Shown one piece after another: positions 8,361 through 16,451 of a DNA stretch of 33,901 bases. The notes below the pieces were generated by a model. It was not told the DNA's origin. It did no database searches and worked only from the letters and a program-made list of their open reading frames with translations. The translations under genes and the position numbers were made by a program. The DNA is from Bacillota bacterium (GTDB taxonomy: Bacteria > Bacillota > GCA-003054495 > Carboxydocellales > JAJZSN01): contig JAJZSN010000026.1 in the NCBI GenBank assembly GCA_021849745.1, forward strand, positions 911-34,811, written 5' to 3'. Numbering within the stretch: position 1 is the first letter of the stretch; each line of letters begins with the position of its first letter.

Positions 8361-8531
8361 GTGAAAGATATATACATTTATGAATCTATAGATTCCTGGT
8401 TAAAAGAGGAGCCTGAGGCCACCCTTAAGGGTTATGTCCAAAGACATACCGACCTCCTGCTGGAAATCAGGGATGATAAGGGCTTCACCCAGTTTATCAA
8501 TTTGTCCAAGTTGTTTGCGGTGGTATACTAA
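8361..8531 (+). CDS. Small conserved-looking protein, possibly Sm-like (56 aa)
   Basis: GTG 8361 to TAA 8529-8531 encodes 56 residues. The gene lies 12 bp after the DUF350 gene with AAGGGGG upstream, and the next gene starts at the base after its stop, so it is tightly embedded in the operon. The second half (LKGYVQRHTDLLLEIRDD, then INLSKLFAVVY) has the spacing of a small five-stranded Sm/Hfq-type barrel: a G-x-V turn, an L-x-L-x-I-x-D strand and a final I-x-L-xx-hydrophobic strand. That comparison is my inference from pattern only. It is not a named family I can recognise. Confidence 0.7.
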   Translation: MKDIYIYESIDSWLKEEPEATLKGYVQRHTDLLLEIRDDKGFTQFINLSKLFAVVY

Positions 8532-9197
8532 ATGAGGAAAAAACTCAGCCAGGTGGATTTGCTGCAAAACTACCGCAACTGGCGGCAAGGAACCGGAGTT
8601 TTTGAATGTTTCCTCCGGGCCACTCCCTTTGTTTCATTACGACATTACCCAGATATGGAATTAGATTTATCGCCGCCGGAACTGCCGGAAGAGGATAGAA
8701 AACTGATTGCCCTAGTTGAAAAGCGCCTGAACCTGGAAACCTTATTAGTGGCAGACCTCGCCGCAGAAAGGGCGGCCGGTTGGGCCTATTACCTGCAAAA
8801 GGCCTTGGGAAGAAAGCCGGTATTGGTTTTTAACAACCCCTTGCACCCTAAGGGTCTGGTCGGCAATGAAGATTTCATCAGGGTACTTCTGGCCGGAGGG
8901 GAACATCTGGAGACTGTCAGCGAGGCAGTCGGCTATGCCTTTATCCTGGATTACAGCCGTTACGGAGATTTTTCCCCGGAAGAGTTTCGGGAGTTCTTTA
9001 ATAATCAGTATGAATTATCGGATGAAGATTTGCCCCATAGGGATTTATTAAATTTTTGCGGTATTAACAGGTTAGTGGTGGTAAGCGGGCAGCCTATCAA
9101 GGAAGACTTGGCTTATTACCTGCAGTATATTGAGAATCAGGGCCTGGAGGTTCTGATGGTTAACCCGCAGGAGGGTGAAGATATTGACGGAAGATAA
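8532..9197 (+). CDS. Uncharacterised protein of the DUF350/ATP-grasp locus
   Basis: This is a 221-residue, soluble, acidic-looking protein with no signal peptide or membrane segment. I do not recognise the family. Features include an N-terminal basic stretch (MRKKLSQVDLLQNYRNWRQG), a central GRKPVLVFNNPLHPKGLVGNE loop, an aromatic-rich DYSRYGDFSPEEFREFFNNQ, and a C-terminal half with a Rossmann-like beta-alpha rhythm (RLVVVSGQPIKEDLAYYLQYI, GLEVLMVNP). The ATG directly follows the stop of the small gene, and the 3' end overlaps the lipoprotein gene. Its position implies a role in the same process as the ATP-grasp enzyme. Confidence 0.8.
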   Translation: MRKKLSQVDLLQNYRNWRQGTGVFECFLRATPFVSLRHYPDMELDLSPPELPEEDRKLIALVEKRLNLETLLVADLAAERAAGWAYYLQKALGRKPVLVFNNPLHPKGLVGNEDFIRVLLAGGEHLETVSEAVGYAFILDYSRYGDFSPEEFREFFNNQYELSDEDLPHRDLLNFCGINRLVVVSGQPIKEDLAYYLQYIENQGLEVLMVNPQEGEDIDGR

Positions 9198-9564
9198 CAA
9201 AGCTATCCAGGACCAAGATAATCGTGAAACTGGGGAAGAGGCAGCCAGGGTCAAAGGATTGTTGGGCAAGAACAAGGCAGCAGCCCTTGGTTTGGCGGTT
9301 CTTCTAGCCACCGGCACATTGCTGACCGGTTGTGGCGGCCCGGAGCGGGAATCGGCCGGGGCCCAATGGGAAGTAGTAGAAGATGAAGAAGAGGATGAGG
9401 AGGCTAATACCTTCTATCATGGCGGTTATTTTGCGGCAGGGTATTTTTTGCGCAGCGGCCGACCGGTGATAGATTTGGATGGCAAGGTTAAATGGAGCAA
9501 ACCCAAAGGTAAGTATAAATCCGGAGGCTATGGTGCCATCCGGGGCGGCAGCGCTATTAGTTAA
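9184..9564 (+). CDS. Small acidic lipoprotein with glycine/serine-rich tail
   Basis: The start was chosen as TTG 9184, because AGGAGGG (9169-9175) lies 8 bp upstream. The in-frame GTG at 9175 abuts that same site and would add three residues. The product is 126 residues. A soluble, charged N-terminus of about 30 residues precedes a hydrophobic stretch ending in LLTGC, a lipobox with Cys50. An acidic linker follows (EVVEDEEEDEE), then FYHGGYFAAGYFLRSGRP and a basic, glycine/serine-rich tail (KYKSGGYGAIRGGSAIS). The unusually long N-terminus before the hydrophobic segment makes signal peptidase II processing less certain. It occupies the place taken by the small protein YjfM in the E. coli yjf locus. 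A function as substrate of the adjacent amide ligase is an inference. Confidence 0.75.
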   Translation: MTEDNKAIQDQDNRETGEEAARVKGLLGKNKAAALGLAVLLATGTLLTGCGGPERESAGAQWEVVEDEEEDEEANTFYHGGYFAAGYFLRSGRPVIDLDGKVKWSKPKGKYKSGGYGAIRGGSAIS

Positions 9565-9574
9565 GGCGGAGTAT

Positions 9575-12115
9575 ATGTTTAGTCAACGGGATTTTACGGA
9601 AAAGCTATTATTCGATTACTACCTGGTGAGTTCGGTACGGGAAGGGGAGGTGGCTTCCCGGTTTCCTTTTTATCTGGACCGGGGGGTTTTTGAGGAAATG
9701 AAGGGGGCGGCCCTGGTATTAGACGGACTGGTCAGGAGGCTGATTGAGGCCTATTTGGCAGGGGAATCTAGGGTAGACCTTTATGTAGAGGAGTTTCCAC
9801 ATCAGCAAAAGGTTCAGGGCCTCAACTTACCATTACCTCCTTTCTTCTGGGTGCGTTTTGATGCCTTTGTTAGACCGGAAGGCGGCATTTTTTACACTGA
9901 GTTCAATTATGATAAGCCCTGTGCTCAGCGTGAACTGCTGTTTAATAACCTGATGGATCCCCTGGGGAATCCTAACCGCAATTTCCGGGAGGAATTTGTA
10001 AAGGGTCTTGAACAACTATGGGCCGCTTTTGGCCAAGGAACTCCTAATCCGACCGTGGGAATCATGGTGGACCCTAACCATTACGAGGAACTGCACCTGG
10101 CCTATCTGTATAAAGACTTGTTGCAAGATGCAGGGTATCCTTGCGTCATCGCCGGGGGCAAGAACTTTAAGGTATCCGGCAACCGGGCCTACGCCTTCGA
10201 CGAGGCGGTAGATATACTCCTGCGCCAGTATCCTATGGAACATGGTGATGAAATAGAGAATTACCCGGCCCTGCTGGAATTGTATGAAGGGGGTGGGGTA
10301 TTGCTGGTCAATGACCCCAGAGCCCTTCTGGGTCAGGGGAAAGCACTTTTTGCCACTCTTTGGGAACTGGTGGAAAAGGGCGGTTTTCCCTTATCCGGGG
10401 AAGAAGAGGAGGCCATCCGCAGAACCATCCCCCGTACCTGGTTGTATGGTACTGCATGGCGGGAGAAGCTGCGGGCGGAAAAAGATGCTTTTGTTGTTAA
10501 AGGTAACTACAGCCGGTATAGTGAAGAGGTTTATATCGGGCGGCTCCACACCAGGGAGCAATGGGATAAGGTTTTGGAGTATCTTGATGAAAACGCCAAA
10601 TTACATATAGTCCAGGAGTTTTGCCCCAGTGAGCCATGGGTGGTGCGCAAATACAGCGGCCAAAGTTATGGAGACACCACAGCTTATGGTAACTTCGGGG
10701 TGTATCTGATTAACGGCGCTTTCGGCGGCTTGTGTGCCCGCTGGAGCGGCGATTTGCTGACTTCCGACCTTTCCTGGTTTAGTCCGGTAGGTATCCGGGA
10801 ACATTCCTTGACTTTAAACCACTGGTGGGCTGAACCGGTACAAGGCGAGAAAAACCCTTCAGCATCCAAGACTCTTTCCGGAGGTCTTGAGCCTTCGGCA
10901 CTGGTATCCTGCCAACGGAAGCAAATCTGGCGGGATATCTACGATCGGGCCGCTTTCACCCTTGACTACACCGGCGGCTATACCGGGGACCAGGAGGCTT
11001 TTGCCCTGTCCTGCCTGGAATTGGAGCAGCCCCTGGTGGAGGAGTTGTACCGGGCTTCGGAGGGTTTTCTCCGGGTTTTCGCCAAGACCCTGGACTTGGT
11101 TCTGGAGCAACCTCAACTATTAGGCCCTGTGCTGGGCATCAGTGAACCTCTGCTGGACTTGGTTGCCAGCAGACAGACTTCGTCCCTGGGGTTATTGGGC
11201 CGCCTGGATTGGGTAGTAGACCACCAGGGCAGGCTGAAGCTCCTGGAATACAACGGGGAAACTCCCGCCGGTCTGTTGGAAAGCGTCGGCCTTAACCCCT
11301 TGGTAGCTAAAGCAGCCGGGGAGAGGGGGCGCCGGTTGGGTAAAGATCCTAATCAGGGTTTGCCAAATTTAATAAGGGCTGAATTTACCAGGATTGTTGA
11401 AGATTTTTCCCGGCAGCGGGAGATTAAAACTATTGGTTTTGTTAGTTCTACATATTATGAGGACTGGTACCACACCCGGCATCTTTTGGCACTGGTTAAG
11501 GAACTGCCCTATCAAATGGTATTAGGGGAAGTCTCCGGGCTTCGGACTCTAGAGGACCGGCTATGGCTGTATGATACCCCTTTGGATGCTGTTTTTCGCT
11601 ACTATCCCCTGGATTGGCTGGAAGATTTCCCGGGGGTATTGGCCGTCCTTGGCCGGGGAACGATGAGTATCAATCCGGTTCATACCTATATCCTCCAGAG
11701 CAAGGCCTTGTTGGCCCTCATCTGGGAATTGGCTGAAAAGGGTTACTATGGCCAAGAGGAGCTGCAGCTTATCCGCCAGTACCTACCCAAAACCTCTCTG
11801 ACACCTCAGGGGTTGGGGGATTTTGTGGTCAAACCTTACTTTAGCCGGGAGGGCCAGGGTGTAGTATACTCAGAAGATTTGCGGCCCGGTCAACTGCGGG
11901 AGCTTTCCGAAGAGGACGTGGTTTTCCAGGAGCGGGTCTACCTTCAGCAGTTAGGGATAGATTTGTATCATGGCCAAGGGAAAAGCCGTGTACCGGCTTT
12001 TCCGGTGCTTGGGGTTTTTACCGTGGGGGATAAAGCTGTGGGGATTTATACCAGGGCCGGCGCCGGAGTGACAGGTAAAGAGGCGGTCTACCTGCCTGCC
12101 TTTATACGGGAGTGA
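9575..12115 (+). CDS. Tandem glutathionylspermidine-synthase-like ATP-grasp protein (two modules)
   Basis: The ATG at 9575 follows AAGGCGGAG and gives 846 residues. The reading from 9479 lies inside the lipoprotein gene and lacks a good site. Two GSP-synthase-like units are visible. Module 1 has FYTEFNYDKP (about 106-115), LVNDPRALLGQGKALFATLW and DAFVVKGNYSR (about 304-314, with the ATP-grasp Lys). Module 2 has LLEYNGETPAG (about 556-566), SINPVHTYILQSKALLALIW and GDFVVKPYFSREGQG (about 748-762). The border is near residue 440-450. Typical YjfC-like proteins have one unit of about 380-400 residues, so this is a duplication or fusion. Family members form amide bonds from ATP, a carboxylate and an amine. 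GSP synthase itself makes glutathionylspermidine, but the substrates here are unknown. No amidase domain is present. Confidence 0.85.
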   Translation: MFSQRDFTEKLLFDYYLVSSVREGEVASRFPFYLDRGVFEEMKGAALVLDGLVRRLIEAYLAGESRVDLYVEEFPHQQKVQGLNLPLPPFFWVRFDAFVRPEGGIFYTEFNYDKPCAQRELLFNNLMDPLGNPNRNFREEFVKGLEQLWAAFGQGTPNPTVGIMVDPNHYEELHLAYLYKDLLQDAGYPCVIAGGKNFKVSGNRAYAFDEAVDILLRQYPMEHGDEIENYPALLELYEGGGVLLVNDPRALLGQGKALFATLWELVEKGGFPLSGEEEEAIRRTIPRTWLYGTAWREKLRAEKDAFVVKGNYSRYSEEVYIGRLHTREQWDKVLEYLDENAKLHIVQEFCPSEPWVVRKYSGQSYGDTTAYGNFGVYLINGAFGGLCARWSGDLLTSDLSWFSPVGIREHSLTLNHWWAEPVQGEKNPSASKTLSGGLEPSALVSCQRKQIWRDIYDRAAFTLDYTGGYTGDQEAFALSCLELEQPLVEELYRASEGFLRVFAKTLDLVLEQPQLLGPVLGISEPLLDLVASRQTSSLGLLGRLDWVVDHQGRLKLLEYNGETPAGLLESVGLNPLVAKAAGERGRRLGKDPNQGLPNLIRAEFTRIVEDFSRQREIKTIGFVSSTYYEDWYHTRHLLALVKELPYQMVLGEVSGLRTLEDRLWLYDTPLDAVFRYYPLDWLEDFPGVLAVLGRGTMSINPVHTYILQSKALLALIWELAEKGYYGQEELQLIRQYLPKTSLTPQGLGDFVVKPYFSREGQGVVYSEDLRPGQLRELSEEDVVFQERVYLQQLGIDLYHGQGKSRVPAFPVLGVFTVGDKAVGIYTRAGAGVTGKEAVYLPAFIRE

Positions 12116-12122
12116 TTTAAAA

Positions 12123-12737
12123 ATGAGTAAAATTAAAAGCGTTGACAAAAACGGCAAATATACCATTCTTATTGTGGGAATTTCATTTCTGGTCATATTG
12201 GCATTCATTATATATTTTCTGTTATTCTCCACTGCCAAAGATTACCGGTTGATTAACCTTGAAGTGAGGGAAGCCATGATTGCCCAGATGGATAATTCGG
12301 ATAAACCCTGGATTAGGGTTTCGGTACCCGGTTTGGAAAATGAGAAGGAACTATGGATAGAAGTCTCGAAGAATTTCTACAATGGTCATTATCACGGTCA
12401 ACAAGTGGGTATCTTATTGGGTCAGTATAACGAAAATGATAAGAAAATGGAAAAAGGCAAGAGGTATATGCGGCTTAAGCGGCAGATTTGGGGAGCGGAA
12501 GAAATCTATAACAGCCTGGAGGAAGCTAAGGCCGCCAATCCAGTGAAAAAGTATACTTCCTTCGGGAAGGTTGTGGAGAAAGATCAGGGAGTACTGGTTC
12601 TCGACCTGGATGGCAAGAAGGCCAGGTCGGTGGTGGAGAAGGAGTTATATGACCGGATTAAGGTGGGTGACACCGTAAAAGGGCGGTTTGAGAGTATCGG
12701 GGAGTACACCAAGTTTTTCGGAATTGAGAAAGGATAA
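12123..12737 (+). CDS. Membrane-anchored protein of unknown function
   Basis: This is a 204-residue protein beginning 7 bp after the ATP-grasp gene, with GGGAG about 9 bp before the ATG. One N-terminal membrane segment (about 14-36, ILIVGISFLVILAFIIYFLL) is followed by an extracytoplasmic domain of about 165 residues. The C-terminal 65 residues (YTSFGKVVEKDQGVLVLDLD to VGDTVKGRFESIGEYTKFFG) look like an all-beta barrel. I do not recognise the family. As the last gene of the run, it probably acts outside the membrane with the lipoprotein. Confidence 0.8.
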   Translation: MSKIKSVDKNGKYTILIVGISFLVILAFIIYFLLFSTAKDYRLINLEVREAMIAQMDNSDKPWIRVSVPGLENEKELWIEVSKNFYNGHYHGQQVGILLGQYNENDKKMEKGKRYMRLKRQIWGAEEIYNSLEEAKAANPVKKYTSFGKVVEKDQGVLVLDLDGKKARSVVEKELYDRIKVGDTVKGRFESIGEYTKFFGIEKG

Positions 12738-12779
12738 TCACAGCTACACGGCTGTGAAAAAATGAGAGAGTGCACATTA

Positions 12780-12827
12780 AAAACAATAAAAACAATAAAA
12801 ATGATTAACCACGGAGAACACGGAGAG
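12780..12827 (+). repeat. Two adjacent 9-bp tandem duplications, including a CACGGAGA element
   Basis: In the gap before typA, two copies of AAAACAATA stand in tandem around 12780-12797. They are followed at 12805-12827 by TTAACCACGGAGAACACGGAGAG, in which CACGGAGA recurs with a 9-bp period. The second motif resembles the dispersed ACCACGGAG/ACCACAGAG-type sequences I know from many bacterial intergenic regions. No gene is seen between 12738 and 12900. A 7-bp hairpin (TCACAGC/GCTGTGA, 12738-12757) precedes the repeats but lacks a T-tract. Confidence 0.55.
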
Positions 12828-12905
12828 TATATATACCATAAAAGATTCTATAGCTATTCAGGTTAACTTTCCGTTAAAAAACTACCTCTTTTCCGAAATT
12901 TTTGT

Positions 12906-12911
12906 TATACT
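12906..12911 (+). promoter_or_regulatory. Probable -10 box of typA promoter
   Basis: TATACT lies about 38 bp upstream of the typA start in an AT-rich region. The region 16-18 bp upstream has no good -35 hexamer, so this is tentative. Confidence 0.4.
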
Positions 12912-12948
12912 AGAGGAAGTGTTGTTTAAAACAGGAGGTAGTTTGACA

Positions 12949-14769
12949 GTGAAGATTAGAAATATTGCTATTATCGCCCACGTTGACCATGGTAAAACCA
13001 CCTTGGTAGACGTGCTGCTGAAACAAAGCGGAATTTTTCGTGACAACGAAGTAGTTAATGAGCGGGTTATGGATTCCAATGACCTGGAGCGGGAACGGGG
13101 AATCACCATCCTGGCTAAGAATACCGCCGTTCATTATAAAGATACCAAGATCAACATCGTGGATACCCCCGGTCATGCCGATTTCGGCGGGGAAGTGGAA
13201 CGGGTGTTGACCATGGTTGACGGAGTATTGTTGGTAGTTGATGCCTTCGAGGGACCCATGCCCCAGACCAAGTTCGTGTTGGGCAAGGCCTTAGAACACA
13301 AGCTTCATCCTGTTTTGGTGGTCAACAAAATCGACCGCCCGGATGCAAGACCCCATGAAGTTATTGACGAGGTCTTTGATCTGTTTCTGGAACTGGGAGC
13401 TGATGATGAGCAGTTGGAGTTCCCCATTGTTTATGCTTCGGCTAGGGGTGGCTACGCCAAGCACGAGGTAGAAGATAATTCCGATAACATGGAGCCTCTC
13501 TTTGAGGTTGTTTTAGAACACGTTCCTGCACCTTCCAGTGACCCTGAAGGGACCTTTCAAATGCTGGTGGCCAACTTGGAGTATGATAACTATATTGGCA
13601 AGTATGCCATCGGCCGGATTAACCGGGGGGTGGTTAAAGCGGGGGCTGTTGCTGTTATCCGCCACGATGGCAAAACCGACCGTGGCAAAATCGTTAAGCT
13701 TTTCACCTATCAAGGCCTCCGCAAGATTGAGGTTGAGCAGGCGGTGGCTGGGGATATCGTGGCCATAGCCGGGCTGGAGGATGTCAACATCGGGGAAACC
13801 CTGGCCGATCCGGCCAACCCGGAACAACTTCCGGTAATCACGGTGGATGAACCCACCCTCACCATGACCTTTATGGTCAACAATAGTCCTTTTGCCGGGC
13901 AGGAAGGGGAGTATGTTACTTCCCGGAAATTGCGGGAACGCCTCTATAAGGAGCTTGACTCCAATGTAGCCCTGCGGGTAGAGGATACCGACAGCCCTGA
14001 TGCCTTCCAGGTTTCCGGTCGGGGTGAACTGCACTTGTCCATCCTTATTGAGAATATGCGCCGGGAAGGTTACGAACTCCAGGTTTCCAAACCGGAGGTT
14101 ATCTATAAAAAGGTTGACGGCCAGGTTCTGGAGCCGGTGGAGAACCTTATCGTGGATATCCCCGAAGAGGCCATGGGTCCGGTAATGGAAAACCTGGGCC
14201 GCCGTAAAGCCGAGATGGTCAATATGATTAATAACGGCAACGGCCAGATGCGCCTGGAATTCAAAATCCCGGCCCGGGGACTCATCGGTTTTCGCTCCGA
14301 ATTCCTGACGGAAACCAGGGGTAATGGCATCATGAACCATACCTTCCACGGTTATGAACCCTTCAAAGGGGATATCAAGACCCGTTACCAGGGCGCCCTG
14401 ATTGCCTTCGAAACAGGAGAGTCAACCACCTACGGGATGCTGGGAGTTGAAGACCGGGGAACCTTATTTATCCAGCCCGGTACCAAGGTTTATGAAGGGA
14501 TGGTCATTGGCCAGAACAACCGGGAACGGGATCTGGAGGTTAACGTATGCAAGAAGAAACAGCTGACCAACATGCGGGCCAGCGGTTCTGATGACACCGT
14601 GAAGCTAAAAGAACCCAAGAACATGTCTCTGGAGGAGGCCATTGAGTTCATTGAAGATGATGAATTGGTGGAGGTTACACCCAAAAGCTTCCGCTTACGC
14701 AAAAAACTATTAGATAAAAACGACCGGGCTCGGGCCGCCAAGCAGGCCAGTCTGATGCAAGCCCAATAA
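12949..14769 (+). CDS. typA: Ribosome-associated translational GTPase TypA/BipA
   Basis: This is a 606-residue protein, the normal length for TypA. The start was chosen as GTG 12949 ([18 protein letters not shown]), which matches the family N-terminus and lies about 10 bp after AGGAGG. TTG 12943 and GTG 12919 are in frame but less likely. G-domain motifs are AHVDHGKTT (about 10-18, P-loop), RERGITI (about 48-54), DTPGH (about 72-76) and NKID (about 126-129). EF-G-like domains III and V and the TypA-specific C-terminal domain ([20 protein letters not shown]) follow. TypA binds ribosomes and supports subunit assembly and stress growth, for example at low temperature. It is probably monocistronic, with a terminator at 14823. 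Confidence 0.97.
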   Translation: MKIRNIAIIAHVDHGKTTLVDVLLKQSGIFRDNEVVNERVMDSNDLERERGITILAKNTAVHYKDTKINIVDTPGHADFGGEVERVLTMVDGVLLVVDAFEGPMPQTKFVLGKALEHKLHPVLVVNKIDRPDARPHEVIDEVFDLFLELGADDEQLEFPIVYASARGGYAKHEVEDNSDNMEPLFEVVLEHVPAPSSDPEGTFQMLVANLEYDNYIGKYAIGRINRGVVKAGAVAVIRHDGKTDRGKIVKLFTYQGLRKIEVEQAVAGDIVAIAGLEDVNIGETLADPANPEQLPVITVDEPTLTMTFMVNNSPFAGQEGEYVTSRKLRERLYKELDSNVALRVEDTDSPDAFQVSGRGELHLSILIENMRREGYELQVSKPEVIYKKVDGQVLEPVENLIVDIPEEAMGPVMENLGRRKAEMVNMINNGNGQMRLEFKIPARGLIGFRSEFLTETRGNGIMNHTFHGYEPFKGDIKTRYQGALIAFETGESTTYGMLGVEDRGTLFIQPGTKVYEGMVIGQNNRERDLEVNVCKKKQLTNMRASGSDDTVKLKEPKNMSLEEAIEFIEDDELVEVTPKSFRLRKKLLDKNDRARAAKQASLMQAQ

Positions 14770-14822
14770 TAACAACAAGGGCAGTTTAACTAGATAGGTT
14801 GGTTAGTTTTGATGTACTCCGG

Positions 14823-14852
14823 CGGGTGGAATCTTCCACCCGTCTTTCTTTG
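14823..14852 (+). terminator. Intrinsic terminator after typA
   Basis: The stem CGGGTGGAA (14823-14831) pairs with TTCCACCCG (14834-14842) and is followed by the T-rich TCTTTCTTTG. It lies 54 bp after the typA stop. Confidence 0.75.
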
Positions 14853-14901
14853 TATAAACAATTGTCTTGAGGGAAAAAGTAGGTTAAGGAGGAGGGACCG
14901 T

Positions 14902-15627
14902 ATGAACGTATTCGGAGAGGTATTATATCAAACCATTTTGGCTTATTGTGCTATTCTTCTTTATGCCAGGATTCTCGGCAAACAACAGGTGGCTCAGCTT
15001 ACTCCTTATGACTACATAAACGGGATAACCTTTGGTTCTATAGCCGGCGCTTTGGCAGCTGATACTGATCCTACCAAAACGGTGGCCCACCTCACTGCAT
15101 TGACATTATTCGCTTTGATAACCTTTGGGGCTGCTTATCTATCCCTAAAAAGCCGACCGGCGCGCAAGTTACTGGAGGGGGAACCTACCATCGTAGTTCA
15201 CAATGGTAAGATTCTTGAGCAGAATATGGCTAAAATGCGTTATAATATGGATGATTTATTAATGCAATTAAGGGCTAAAAACGTGTTCAATCTATCCGAT
15301 GTGGAATATGCGGTTTCTGAACCAAACGGAGCCCTCAGTATCTTATTAAAAACTCAGAAACAACCGGTTACCGCCGAGACCTTGGGAATCCCAACCCAGT
15401 ACCAGGGTATAAGCAGCGAACTCATTATGGATGGAGATATTATCCAACAGAACCTCATACAAAACAATCTTGACTTAGTTTGGTTGCAAAACCAGCTCCG
15501 GCAACAAGGAATTCTAGATCCAAGGGAAGTGGCTTACGCGGCCCTGGATACCAGCGGAAAGCTCTATGTAGATAAAAAACAGGATGACCTCATGGATCCT
15601 ACTGATTTAACGGATAAGGACCGTTAA
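14902..15627 (+). CDS. DUF421 (YetF-like) membrane protein
   Basis: This is a 241-residue protein. The ATG at 14902 follows AAGGAGGAGGG, and the upstream in-frame ATGs run through the typA terminator and are rejected. Three N-terminal membrane segments (about 8-25, 38-56 and 63-82) are followed by the DUF421 hallmarks LLEGEPTIVVHNGKILEQNM and MDDLLMQLRAKNVFNLSDVEYAVSEPNGALSIL. A C-terminal extracytoplasmic domain of about 90 residues completes it. Members occur widely in spore-formers, and some influence spore or germination proteins, but the molecular activity is not established. It appears monocistronic, between the terminators at 14823 and 15691. Confidence 0.88.
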   Translation: MNVFGEVLYQTILAYCAILLYARILGKQQVAQLTPYDYINGITFGSIAGALAADTDPTKTVAHLTALTLFALITFGAAYLSLKSRPARKLLEGEPTIVVHNGKILEQNMAKMRYNMDDLLMQLRAKNVFNLSDVEYAVSEPNGALSILLKTQKQPVTAETLGIPTQYQGISSELIMDGDIIQQNLIQNNLDLVWLQNQLRQQGILDPREVAYAALDTSGKLYVDKKQDDLMDPTDLTDKDR

Positions 15628-15690
15628 TTACCGAAAAAAGCCATGGCAAAAATGACAGCTTACGAAATGGCGGGTATATTTATTATCTCC

Positions 15691-15718
15691 AAAGACCACA
15701 CAAATAAGGTGGTCTTTT
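15691..15718 (+). terminator. Intrinsic terminator after the DUF421 gene
   Basis: AAAGACCAC (15691-15699) pairs with GTGGTCTTT (15709-15717) around a 9-nt loop and ends in TTTT. It lies 64 bp after the stop. Confidence 0.8.
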
Positions 15719-15758
15719 CAACATCCCCTGGTTTTCAAACAAAAATCTCTGGAGGTAA

Positions 15759-15788
15759 TTGACTAAGTAAAGGAAAAGATGCTAAAAT
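15759..15788 (+). promoter_or_regulatory. Sigma-A-type promoter of the TetR operon
   Basis: TTGACT (15759-15764) and TAAAAT (15783-15788) are separated by 18 bp, about 50 bp upstream of the TetR start codon. The operator-like palindrome follows within 5 bp of the -10. Confidence 0.6.
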
Positions 15789-15792
15789 AAAA

Positions 15793-15806
15793 TTGACTTA
15801 GGTCAA
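15793..15806 (+). promoter_or_regulatory. Candidate autoregulatory operator
   Basis: The perfect inverted repeat TTGAC-TTAG-GTCAA lies just downstream of the -10 box, where a bound repressor would block transcription. A further palindrome, ACCATGGT, lies at 15813-15820. Since the next gene encodes a TetR-family regulator, autorepression is the simplest reading, but it is not shown. Confidence 0.5.
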
Positions 15807-15835
15807 GATTATACCATGGTCAGTTGGTGAGGATA

Positions 15836-16450
15836 ATGGAGCAAAAACTTAGTCGCACAGAACGAAAAAAAGAAGAAACCAAACAGCGGATTTATCAAAC
15901 TGCCCTGGAGCTTTTCCTGGCTAAGGGGTATGAACAGACTTCCGTGGAAGAAATAGTAGAAAAGGCCGATGTGGCCAAGGGTACTTTCTTTTATCATTTT
16001 CCTAAGAAGGCAGCCATCTTGGCTCATCTGGGGGAAAAGCGCCTCGAACGAATCAGGAATAGTGTTATAGAAGGAGTGAGTGAACGGGGAACGGTCCAGG
16101 ATAAGGTTACTGCCATCTTACGGGAACTCGGTCAATTAAATGAAACCGAACCTGATGAAACTAAGCTGGTCGTAATGGAGGCTTTACGTCGTTTTGATGA
16201 AATAGATGAACTAAATAAGAAGGCGACCGATGAATTAGGCGAGAAGCTTGGAGAAATTCTCCATGTAGGACAGGTACAGGGGGAAATAGCGGCAGATATA
16301 GACCTTGAACATGCGGTCAGAATGATTGTGGGCCTTTACTTTATAACTCTTCTGGAATGGATTAACCGTAATCAATGTTTTTCCTTATCGGAAGACCTGG
16401 TTGTTAAAACAGAAATGCTGTTCAATGGATTAAAAGTGGGGAGGAGTTAG
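15836..16450 (+). CDS. TetR/AcrR-family transcriptional regulator
   Basis: This is a 204-residue protein. The ATG at 15836 follows GGTGAGGA, and the TTG at 15824 is rejected. The N-terminal TetR helix-turn-helix is clear: RIYQTALELFLAKGYEQTSVEEIVEKADVAKGTFFYHFPKKAAIL (about residues 17-62). The C-terminal ligand-binding region is divergent, as usual. The partner gene starts at the base after the stop plus one, so the regulator probably controls the PEP-synthase-like enzyme downstream in response to a small molecule. Confidence 0.92.
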   Translation: MEQKLSRTERKKEETKQRIYQTALELFLAKGYEQTSVEEIVEKADVAKGTFFYHFPKKAAILAHLGEKRLERIRNSVIEGVSERGTVQDKVTAILRELGQLNETEPDETKLVVMEALRRFDEIDELNKKATDELGEKLGEILHVGQVQGEIAADIDLEHAVRMIVGLYFITLLEWINRNQCFSLSEDLVVKTEMLFNGLKVGRS

Positions 16451-16451
16451 A

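Noticed and set aside
9479-9574. Upstream extension of the ATP-grasp protein
   Set aside because: It lies inside the lipoprotein gene in another frame. The ATG at 9575 has AAGGCGGAG at proper distance.
12738-12757. TCACAGC/GCTGTGA hairpin as terminator of the six-gene locus
   Set aside because: It is followed by AAAAAA, not T, so it is not a standard terminator in either direction.
13513-14349. 278-codon minus-strand frame inside typA
   Set aside because: It is fully antisense to a certain gene, has no ribosome site, and its translation resembles no family.
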